From contig OY829647.1 of the NCBI GenBank assembly GCA_963691815.1, positions 16,506,947-16,570,946 on the forward strand: a DNA stretch of 64,000 nucleotides. The letters are read 5' to 3'. The position numbers and the translations under genes are program-made. The DNA comes from Echiichthys vipera (taxonomy: Eukaryota; Chordata; Actinopteri; Perciformes; Trachinidae). Shown here in pieces: positions 55,501 through 64,000 of the stretch. Position 1 is the stretch's first letter. Every line of letters starts with the position of its first letter. The notes beneath the pieces are model-generated. The model made no database searches. It was given only the letters and a program-made list of their open reading frames with translations, and was not told where the DNA came from.

Positions 55501-58261
55501 AATGACTCCAGTGAGCACAGACATGAATAGATGGTGTGAAAACAGAATATTCAGACCTTGACACATTCGATGTAGGACGGGTTGAGGGCCTCCCCTCCAA
55601 GCCGTACAGGCACCAGTATGATGACAGACCTCCAAGCTTCGCTGGATGGATCAGAGGGGGTCTGGCTTAGTGTCAGGTCACACAGATGCACCACATCCTC
55701 TTTGTACACTGCAGTGCACAGAAACATGAAAAATGTATCTTTAGATATTTACAGATGAATACATGTTGGAGCAAAGCAATACAATACTGGACTGTCACAG
55801 GGAATGATAAATAAATTCAATAGATATCGAGTTTGTAAATCTCACCTGTACAATCCTGAGCCACATATACAGCCATATTGTGGAGCACAGAGGTTCTGAC
55901 TACCGCTTTCCTGAAAAAAAAAAAAAAAAAGATAACTCCAGTCAATGCTTAAGGGTGTAACTCATTTTAGAAAAAAGTAAATCTCTTCCAACGCCCTTAC
56001 CGTAGTATGTGTGCCACTATAGAGGGGCCATACCAGTCACCAGCCTTCTTCCCCGAACTTCTGCCAATTTCCACCAGCTGGTGAAGCCCAAAGGGTGCTT
56101 GGGGTTGATCCCCGAACCAAGTAACCAGCTTATGGTGAATGGGCTCTGCCTGCCTGTCCCTTACAGACTCAGGTCTTTTCTTCTGGCTACAGTTGGGTGC
56201 CTGATCACTCGTCAGGGAATTTTCAGGGGTGTTGGATCCTCGCGGAGAGCCAAAGGAAGGGATGGGGACCCCTCCAGCCCGGGCTGGGGAACGTGGTCTG
56301 AACACCTCAAAGTCCACATCAGTTAGCTGCTGAGCATCTGGCCAAGCCCAATCTATGGAAAAAAGAAGGCATGCCACTTAGCAACCAAGTGCAGCCAGTT
56401 TTTATTTAATTTCTTCAGTCAATAGCTTCAAACAATCAGAGAGTAGACATCTTTTGAATGGCATACTAATCAGCATGGACACAATGAAAAAAAAGATAAA
56501 CAGCAGTAAACACCAATGAGTGAATCTAAATAAATAAAAACTTGTAGGAAAGAAAGACAGTGGGAAGAACAACACAGGAATTAGACACGGTGAAAGGGGT
56601 CCGATCTAAGGTTGATGAAATGGATGGAAATGACGTTAATATTTTCAAATATCTAATGAAAAAAGTGCTGTCCCATTATCTTTCTCAAGACAATATATTC
56701 ACTGAAGTCCTTTCAGTGTAGAGTTGTTACTTTCAGCAGAGAGATTGAATACGTGTCACACTACTAAGAGATTGATTTCACTGAAAAAACCTGATCAGCC
56801 AGCCTTTTAAAAAGGTCCTGAATGGCTCACACATAGTGCTCCTTCAATGTAAATGTACCTATATTTTCTGTGCATGAAATTAAAACCGTGTGTAACTGTG
56901 AGAGAGACAAACCTCTGGGCATCAAATGGACCAGGAGCCCCTGTGCTAGCAGCATCTGCCCACTGCGCAGCATACAGCCCCAGCCACAGTCCGTGGTCAA
57001 GGTGGAGCCCTCCAGTGGAGGGAACTCCCTCCTGTAGGTCAGCCAAATCCTGGACGCAAAAGCCAGACGAAACCGCTCCACCTCGTCTGAGAGGAGGCGG
57101 AGGAGGAGACAGAAAAAGAAAGAGAACTCTTACATTATGTCTGTTGAAGAAAGATGAAGGTTGCATGGTAATTAACCAAAGTCCTTTACCATTGGTTTGT
57201 TTCTCTCTGGACATTTGGAGGCTAAGATAAATGTTCCTGGCTCTCATGAGCAAGGGTTACACAAGATTATTTCGCTTCCTCCGAGATGGCATGATAATAC
57301 GTGATTCTGTATGACGTTGTGATACACTGAATAAGGCTGAGCGAATGCAAAGTTAACTTTAAAAAGGAGCTGTATGTGAAATGTTGAAAACAAAGCTAGC
57401 TTGGATTGCCTCCAAACGGCTCTCACAGTAGTGAAATACTGACGTGACCTGCAGTACAAGTTTTCCATGTCAATGTTTATTCTAACTGTTTTTGAATTTT
57501 TTTTCTCATGTTCATTTGCCAGGAGAACAAATAAAAGTTAGGGGGGAACTTTTTTTGGGTGGGGATCAGCTGCTTATTGTTTTCTGAAGTAACCCAGCAA
57601 CCTTTCAAAAGGAAAATTATTTACACCATTGTGGTTAACCAATCACTGCAGTGCCTGGGACCTTAGAATAACAGAAATAAGCCTGGCTTATTTGGTGAAC
57701 TTGCTTTATAGAACAGGTCCCTGATCTCTTTCTGTAGAATAAAACATCATCTACTGACACATGTGATAAGAAAGGTATCAAACTTAAGATTATGAACATA
57801 TATTTTATGTATTTAGATCTTACCTTCACTATTGAGCAGATAGGAGTGTCCCAGGACAGTGACTGGTGATATCTTGTTGAAGGAGGTTTTAGACTTAACA
57901 GTCCAACCTACAGAAAGAGGAGCCAATAAAAAAGGAAGTTGGCAAATTAGCCAATCAACAAGGATGAATTAGGCTTTTACATATGTTTGTCATGTTGTTC
58001 TGCTACATGTTGACCATAAAATACAAATTAGACTAAGTACAAACCATATTTGACGTTGTTCCACGCTGACATCAGTTTGGCTTTCAGCTTGTCAATCTCG
58101 TCGGGCTCTCCGGTTGTCTCTCTACCATGATCTGGAGTCTGTGACGGCCTGAGACCAAAACTTCCCTGCCGCTCCAGGGGCTGCTGCCTCCGGCTCTCCA
58201 CCAGCTCATCCTGCATCACTCCCCCTACGTACTGTACTGCACTGGGGGAAATGGAGTTCAT
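50790..58261 (-). CDS. atg4d: Autophagy-related cysteine protease ATG4D (10 coding exons, 499 aa)
   Basis: Cytosolic cysteine protease of family C54 that trims and delipidates Atg8/LC3/GABARAP proteins. Coding exons, minus strand: 58261-58045, 57907-57824, 57086-56913, 56352-56001, 55910-55846, 55708-55557, 55465-55387, 53130-53054, 52836-52717, 50969-50790. Phases close to 1500 nt including stop. The catalytic Cys is Cys138 in [14 protein letters not shown]; Asp382 and His384 lie in [24 protein letters not shown] and [10 protein letters not shown] are family signatures. The start [11 protein letters not shown] matches the ATG4D start and not ATG4C; the C-terminus SDEFVFL is also ATG4D-like and contains a possible LIR (F-V-F-L). 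Residues 54-58 (DEIDK) align with the caspase-3 site DEVD-K of human ATG4D. Human ATG4D is 474 aa; exon 4 carries a longer variable Ser/Pro-rich insert. Confidence 0.95.
52147..52465 (+). mobile_element. tRNA-derived SINE in atg4d intron 9
   Basis: Contains a near-canonical pol III B box (GGTTCGAGTCC, 52186-52196) preceded by an A-box-like 'tgactcagctggg', then the body shared with 44880-45256 ('ggctggagaggtgccagttcatctcctgggcactgcc'). It ends in 'caataaaaggaattcttcttcttg'. Confidence 0.85.
52484..52568. repeat. (CGCA)n microsatellite
   Basis: About 20 CGCA tetranucleotides with one A interruption near 52516, lying between the SINE tail and a retroposon tail in atg4d intron 9. Confidence 0.95.
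52570..52665 (+). mobile_element. Retroposon 3' end, GAATT-tailed family (copy 4)
   Basis: 'tgtaaagtgtcctgagataacttttgttatgatttggcactataaataaaattgaattg' matches the other copies. Its left edge forms a perfect 15-base hairpin (52570-52606). Confidence 0.8.
53273..53435 (+). mobile_element. Fragment of the MITE family seen at 12482-12930
   Basis: 'tttaaaagggtccaatgttacgctcattttcaggttcac' and 'tctgaatatatctgtattcactctctgtctgaaacgctctgttttag' match that family. Only one end is present. It lies in atg4d intron 7. Confidence 0.6.
53436..55386 (-). other. atg4d: atg4d intron 7, remaining sequence
   Basis: Largely unassigned AT-rich DNA. Near 55220-55290, 'ggaaaccggaggaaaatggatagaacatgtagactc' resembles a diverged teleost repeat. 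No additional exon was found. Confidence 0.5.
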
Positions 58262-58312
58262 GCCTCTGAGCCCTCAGAACTGAGCTGTGCTGCTCCTCAT
58301 TGCAACACAGAT
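58045..58312 (-). other. atg4d: atg4d exon 2: acceptor, short leader and start codon
   Basis: The minus strand reads ctttttacacttaccag|ATCTGTGTTG, a good acceptor 51 bases before the ATG at 58261. This implies an upstream non-coding exon, whose likely donor is CACCAG|GTACGT with exon edge 59782. Confidence 0.6.
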
Positions 58313-58999
58313 CTGGTAAGTGTAAAAAGAAAGGCGGTAAATTATTGCCAGGAGTTCACTGTCTTAACTCCAAACCCTTTTTTATCCTACCTGAAACTCT
58401 TTAACATACACTTTATATTTGCTCAATAATATGGGTTTGGCTTATACAGTATTTCTTTTTCCTCATTCCTACATCTGTCTACTGAAAAGAACATATAATG
58501 CACGTCTGTCGGCCCTGGAAGAGGGATCCTACTCTGTTGATCTTCCTGATGTTTCTTCCTTGATTGTAAAGCTCTGTGGGGCAGATTAATCCTCTGCAAA
58601 CTGATCGAAAATGAATATAATTTTTTACTTGCACCCCAAGTTGGAAGCCCCAGAAAAAAAGCTAGTACGTCGTAAACCTTAAGTCAGGATTATTTTGTCA
58701 ACCACATTACCACAGCTGCGAATGAAGTTTAAAAAAAAACACATGATTGTAAAGAAAAACGGTACTGCAACCAGTCTTTAAGCCATAAGGCAAGGCCTCA
58801 CTTCCTGAAAAATATAAATAAATGCAACATAGTCAGTGTCAACTTAAGACATCCGTCTTCAACTACGGACTTTCACAGCCTGCTCTGAAACTGATGAGTA
58901 AGTTAGTTTCATTCCACATTTATGTTGGAAAAAAAACCCCATCATATGATTAGCATTTGACAACTGGCACGTCAGGCTTTTTTCAGCGACTGTGAAAGT

Positions 59000-59530
59000 C
59001 ATCTGATTATAGTGGAAGTCATCATTCCTCACTGCAGATCAAGCTGTTATACACCTCATTCACTGGTGTCCAACCACAGCCACCCCTCACACAGCCTCTT
59101 CAGCCTCCTACCACCTGGGAAAAGGTACCGGAGCCTCCAAGCCTTTTCCACCAGACTGGCTAACAGCTTCATCCACCAGGCAAACAGCTTCATCCACCAG
59201 GCAGGAAGGAAGTTCAACATCCTCCCCTTTGCCCCCAAGAACCCTGGACTTTGAACCCCCCATCATGAACAGCACCGGCCACTTTACTTATTAAAGACTC
59301 TCAAGAACACTCTTTGACTTTTATCAGCGCCTTTTAATTGACATTTAGTTTGTTATACTGCACTTTGTCCTTTTATATAGTACATTGTCAATTTATGTAG
59401 TTTGCTGTATATTGCACATATTGTATATACTTTTTGCTCTATTTAGAATTTATTTATTATATATATTATTTCTTTTGTTACTTTTTTTTTACTTATTGCA
59501 CCGTGGGTCGGAGAGAAACGAATTTTCGAT
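59000..59530 (+). mobile_element. LINE 3' end with remnant of the reverse-transcriptase ORF C-terminus
   Basis: A plus-strand open frame (59012-59254) ends LLPPGKRYRSLQAFSTRLAN...NILPFAPKNPGL. This resembles the basic C-terminal tail of non-LTR retrotransposon ORFs, followed by a T/A-rich 3' region and 'ttattgcaccgtgggtcggagagaaacgaatttcg'-type tail. A 21-base tandem duplication (AACAGCTTCATCCACCAGGC) lies inside it. It sits in atg4d intron 1. Family uncertain. Confidence 0.5.
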
Positions 59531-59781
59531 TACTCAGAAACTGATATAGTTGACTTAACTAAAGCAAGTAGTGATCGCAGGACAGTCACAACACAGGTAA
59601 TGTAAGCACTACAAATGTATGACCAGAAATATTCACTGCAATGTCAATGCATTCGTTTGGTCCTGGGATGTCAATGCAAAATTGATATTTTCCTTCCGTT
59701 CAAGTGACGTCACAGCCCCTTTAAACAGCCGTTAACATTAAAGATTCACCAACTTAGCTAAAAACTAGTTAACTTACGTAC

Positions 59782-60190
59782 CTGGTGTAGAAGCCGGTTA
59801 ATAAGGTCGATATCTTGTAGTATTTTGACTCATTTCAGCGACTTCCCTCTGTCTACATCCACGATTGCAGGCTCCGAAGGTAAATGTATTGTACTAGCTA
59901 CTTTACGTTAGCTTCCGGCGTTAGCATTCAAGCCGGACTCACCAAAACATATTTATGACTTCTCAACAAAACACGGCTTTTGTCAGCACGGTTAGCGTAC
60001 CCCCACTGAACGAATAAAAAGCTAATTTGTACAAACTGTGGTGGAAACAACCTAGTACATAGTCCCTTTAACCAGCCACCGCTCCGGTGTCTCTCTTTGA
60101 CAGCAGCAGCAGAGGACATCAACTTCCTGTTGTCCTTCCCTGACTCAACGCCATTGGTTGACGTCATCACTGTGAGAAAGCTGATTGGAT
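59782..60190 (-). promoter_or_regulatory. atg4d: atg4d promoter and non-coding exon 1
   Basis: On the minus strand, in order: ATCCAATCAG (CCAAT box, 60189-60180), TGACGTCA (CRE, 60166-60159), ACCAATGG (second CCAAT box), TGAGTCA (AP-1/TRE, 60147-60141), ACAGGAAGTT (ETS site, near 60130-60121). A TATA-less exon follows that could splice from CAG|GTACGT at 59782. Spacing suggests transcription starts near 60100. Inferred from motifs. Confidence 0.55.
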
Positions 60191-60287
60191 AATATTCGAG
60201 TAATAGACGTTAGCAGTGTTATGTAATGGGATCACATGATAGTAAATAGATGAATGATATGTATGTTATTATATGTATAGTTTACAA

Positions 60288-60288
60288 C

Positions 60289-60331
<43 letters not shown>

Positions 60332-60334
60332 GAC

Positions 60335-60411
<77 letters not shown>

Positions 60412-60414
60412 GAC

Positions 60415-60479
<65 letters not shown>
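60288..60479. repeat. (TCTA)n microsatellite with spaced CGAC interruptions
   Basis: About 48 tetranucleotide units; CGAC replaces a unit at 60331 and 60411, exactly 80 bases apart. Confidence 0.97.
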
Positions 60480-60504
60480 ACTCTTTCTGTTTTCTATTTT
60501 TCCA

Positions 60505-61838
60505 GCGTAATTTACATATTTTTCCTCACAAAATTCAAGTGATTTTTTTTTTTTCAAAATTTCTGAAAATGAATTTAAAAAAAACAACAACTAGAAAATC
60601 AGTGTTGCAAAAGTGATTGGAGGCTTCTTTAAAATAACCATTATAACCATCCTCAGGTATAACCAATCACCTTCCAGATTACACACCAAGTTACTTGGCC
60701 TGACATCAACTGTGGTGTTTTTTTTATTACTTCGGAATAAAATCATCTGTTCCTTGTGGATTCCACTCCTAGTAGTGCATGGTAACACAAATAATTCACC
60801 ATGGTTGGAAAGATGCCGCCCCTCCAAACTGGATGAACGAGCCAGGAAAAGATTGATCAGGGAAGCTTAAAGTCTTAATGGCAGAGAGTGGCCGATCTAT
60901 GCATGTGACAACAATTTCACAAGTTCTACATGTATGCCAGGGTGGCAAGAAAGAAGCCTCCTCTGAAAAAAATGTCACGCTGAGTCTTGTAGAAAAAACA
61001 AAAAACATATTGAAGATTCTGATGCCATGTGGCAAAAGATTATATCGTCAGATGGGATCAAAACTGAGGATTGAGCTGAACTCCAAACTCTATGTTTGGC
61101 AGAAACCAAACACAGCACACCACCCAAAACACACCATACCTACAGTGAGTGCATGGTGGTGGCAGCATTATGTTGTTGGCTTGTTTCTCTTCAGCAGGAA
61201 CTGGGCAATTGGTCAGGATTGAAAGAAAATAGATGCTGCCAACTACACCCAAATTGTTGAGGAAAACCTGCAGCCCTCTGTTAGACACTTGAAAATGGGC
61301 AGGTGGTTCACCTTCAGCATGACAACGACCCAAAACACACCACCATAAAAAAACAAACACAATGGCTAGGACGGGAAGGTGCATGTCCTAGAGGGGCCCA
61401 GTCAGAGCCCTGACCTGCTACCTACAGAACTTCTGTGGATGGACTTGAAGAGTGCAGTCCATCGCCGCTCACCACAGAATTTGAGTGAACTCGAACAGTT
61501 CTGCAGGAAGAATGTGGAAAGATTTCCCAGTCTAGGTGCACAAAGCTAGAAGAGACATATCCAAACAGACTGATGGCTGTAATTAAAGCAAATGGTGCCT
61601 CCACAAAGTATTAAATCTGGGGACTCATCACTTTTACAACAATACTATTCTAGTTTTTCATTTTTTTAAATTATTTTTCAGAAATTTTGAAAAGAAAAAA
61701 CATCACTTGGATGTTGTAAGGCAAAATGTGAAGCTGTAACAATATATTTTTTTTTTATGTATTATCATTTCAGGCTGTAAAACAAAAGAATTGACTACAG
61801 TATTTTCAAAAGGGTATCATGACTATCTATAGGCACTG
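60505..61838 (+). mobile_element. Degenerate Tc1-like DNA transposon
   Basis: Long inverted repeats flank the element: 'caagtgattttttttttttcaaaatttctgaaaa...aactagaaaatcagtgttgcaaaagtgatt' at the left (60536-60618) pairs with the right end (61626-61716). The right terminus ends GGCACTG|TA (61838), the Tc1-type CAGTGCC end with its TA target. Transposase remnants on plus include an HTH-like RCRPSKLDERARKRLIREA and a block reading HGGGSIML..CFSSAGTGQL. There are many stops and frameshifts. The outer left end is not found; the (TCTA)n array lies there instead. Confidence 0.85.
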
Positions 61839-61839
61839 T

Positions 61840-64000
61840 ATATGCTGCTATTACTTTACATTACGTATTATTATTTTAAGTTGTACTGACACCTTTCTGT
61901 TGCCCAGGCACTGACTGCTGCTACTTTCTTTTTGTTGATTTATGTGTGCCTTTTAAATTGTCTGTAACTTATTTTCTGTCTTATTTTTCATACACCACGA
62001 CAAGTTGAACAAAGTTTGGTTGTACATTCTGTATAATGATACAAAAAGATGAATTCATTCATGAGTTATTGGTGCAACAATATTTTGATTAACGTTGAAT
62101 AAAAAAGACAAGTTCAAAATTACCTCATTCAGGCTTTTTCACATGTGATGTATCGACTTGTTATAACAGGAAAAAAAAGGGTGAAAAACCATGTGAGTGA
62201 GCCATAATGGACTGGATCCTGGAACAGATAAACCTGAATTGAATAGAGCCATAATCAGCATTATTAGTTACATCTGCTATGACACATACGTTTAAAAGTG
62301 TTTACTATTATAAGATAGTATAAGGGTTGCTGCAGCATATTTTTTTGATTACAGATTATAATCACAAAAGGGTAACAGGTGGCCGGTTTTGGAACAAATC
62401 TCAGAATTTTATTCCACATACTGCACTTCAGGTGTCTGCATTTGAATCACATCTATCACAAACAAAAATGCCCCATGGTACAAATAAATACACTTTCAGT
62501 GAACAGAGAACTGTGGAATGTTTTTTTACTCAGACTTTTGTGTTCATTTGTAGAATCCATATTTGTACACAGTATATTTCCTTTCCTTTAAAGTAACTTA
62601 CAAACAATACCATAACATCGCGCCCCCCCTCCATAAAATAAAGTGCATTTATACTACTCTCCTTGTCAATCACAAAAACAAAAAAGAAATTGTCAAACAT
62701 GTAACACTAGTATTGACACCACTGATTGGGAAAAGGCCTGAAAGTGGGCATAATAGCGGTATAAGATTACATTACAGTTTTCTTAATCAGGTGATCAGCG
62801 CTGACCTGATGAATCATTTAGTACATCAAGATATAAAAGAACGCCTATCAGTAGAATATATAAGACAGTGTATTATATTAAAAATGTTAATCCCTATTCC
62901 AGAAGATATAATTAACAGTCACGTTAAGGACACAACAACAGAACAAAGGAATAAATTCATGTTTCAAGTGATCATTTGACACTTACTGCAAATGTTTTAT
63001 CATCAGAAACAAAAATGCATATTCAGTAACCCTATATGGCTAATAACATCCGTTCTGCAGTATTTTAGTGGTGGTGACTCCTTAACTGAAGCTCTCACTC
63101 CAGCAGATTATAAAAACGGTGGATGTTTTGAACCACTAGAGGGCAGTAGAGTACAATGCCAAATAAAACACTGGTTGGTGGATGTGCTGCATGGTACATT
63201 TTAACGGGGGCTGTAAAATCATGTGTACACCCTCAAACATTGTGAGATATTGCTAACAGCGTCCTTTTAAAACGATTAAAATCAATCTATATTGCATTAA
63301 AGATGCATTAAGACATGTTGTTTAATGTTAATGACTCGTTATGTTAAAAGGTTGGCCAATACCACAAATATCAGCTTGAAGCTGTGCAGGCTTTGTTAAA
63401 TATCCAATTTGTATTGGTCAATTGCGGCATTTTCGTTGCTGTGGACGCAGTCCTGATCATAGACTCTGGAGGACCATTTCAATAAAATCATTTTAATATC
63501 AATATTTTGTGTCAAATTACTGATTTCTCTAGTAAGTAGTCGTGCTGGATAATGTATAGAGAGCAGGTCATTATTGTGAATTAAATCCCATCAGATTGAT
63601 GCGTCACCCTGTTGTCGTTCTAATTTGCAGTAATGACCTGCTCGTTCTATGTTATCCCTTAAACCTTTTAGCTCCACATAGCTTTTAATCACTTCACTTC
63701 AGTTTTAGTAGTAGAAAAATAAAACAAATCAATGTTGCCAGCTGATGAACCACAACAAGCAACTGCCCCGAGCAGCTGTACAGTAGGAGCCTCACGCAAA
63801 GCAGATGGAGGACAAACTTTAGACTTTTTTCCATTTGGGACTAGAAAATAAATTCCTGTCTTTGAGCTTCTGCCTTTGTGTGAAGTTGCTGTTGTTGGTT
63901 GAATCAGTTTACATTTGTGGAGCTTAGAAGAATCAAAGTCGTTTAAATCAAATAACTGTCAGACAGTGACACAACTTATCAAAAATGGTTTAACTTTCTT
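61840..64000. other. Right-hand spacer upstream of atg4d
   Basis: No gene recognised. AT-rich, with a LINE-tail-like patch near 61905-62070, a CTCF-like motif (CCACTAGAGGGCAG, 63133-63146) and an unusual 13-base inverted repeat (63561-63643). Open frames here (for example plus strand about 62600-62979) show no similarity that I know. Confidence 0.5.

Noticed and set aside
50790..58261. Calling the protease ATG4C
   Set aside because: The '[14 protein letters not shown]' segment resembles ATG4C, but the start [11 protein letters not shown], the DEID-K site, the C-terminal FVFL and the synteny fit ATG4D.
60250..60542. Tyr-Leu-Ser-Ile repeat open frames
   Set aside because: Direct translation of the (TCTA)n microsatellite.
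62563..62979. Plus-strand open frame of about 138 codons in the right spacer
   Set aside because: It begins at a non-ATG codon, is AT-rich, and resembles no family that I know; kept only as unassigned sequence.

Overview
This window is vertebrate nuclear DNA, almost certainly from a percomorph (spiny-rayed) teleost. The genes have many short exons with GT-AG introns and encode proteins very close to human LDLR, SMARCA4 and ATG4D. Long (CA)n runs, Tc1-like DNA transposons, tRNA-derived SINEs and several repeat families that I recall as abundant in percomorph fish fill the introns and spacers.

All recognisable genes lie on the minus strand, head to tail. From right to left (the direction of transcription) they are: atg4d, 10 coding exons from 58261 to 50790, with a CCAAT/CRE/ETS-type promoter near 60100-60190; smarca4 (BRG1), a non-coding first exon near 47384-47500 followed by 33 coding exons from 46709 to 29276; ldlr, 18 coding exons from 21774 to 8661, with a sterol-response-like promoter near 22035 and a 3' UTR reaching about 6960; and the first coding exon of an AP-1 mu adaptin gene (ap1m2-like) at 1213-1172, whose remaining exons lie beyond the left edge. 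Every exon was joined by hand. Reading phase closes at every junction, giving predicted proteins of 499 aa (Atg4d), 1656 aa (Smarca4) and 886 aa (Ldlr).

ATG4D, SMARCA4 and LDLR occur in the same order and orientation on human 19p13.2, and AP1M2 is in that region too, so this is the LDLR/SMARCA4 block and not the paralogous VLDLR/SMARCA2 block. Seven LDL-A repeats, an Ldlr-type tail and a SMARCA4-type N-terminus support this independently. Which teleost duplicate (a or b) it is cannot be told from one window.

The genes do not form a single pathway. Atg4d processes Atg8-family proteins in autophagy, Smarca4 is the ATPase of SWI/SNF (BAF) remodellers, Ldlr takes up LDL cholesterol, and AP-1 mu sorts cargo in clathrin coats. 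Spacers (1.5-7 kb, 22.2-27.6 kb, 47.5-50.7 kb, 60.2-64 kb) hold only repeats and unassigned sequence. I found no new gene system. The most interesting signals are transposon insertions and a dinucleotide repeat sitting within a few bases of smarca4 splice sites, a GC-AG intron, the ldlr promoter layout, and several perfect inverted repeats.
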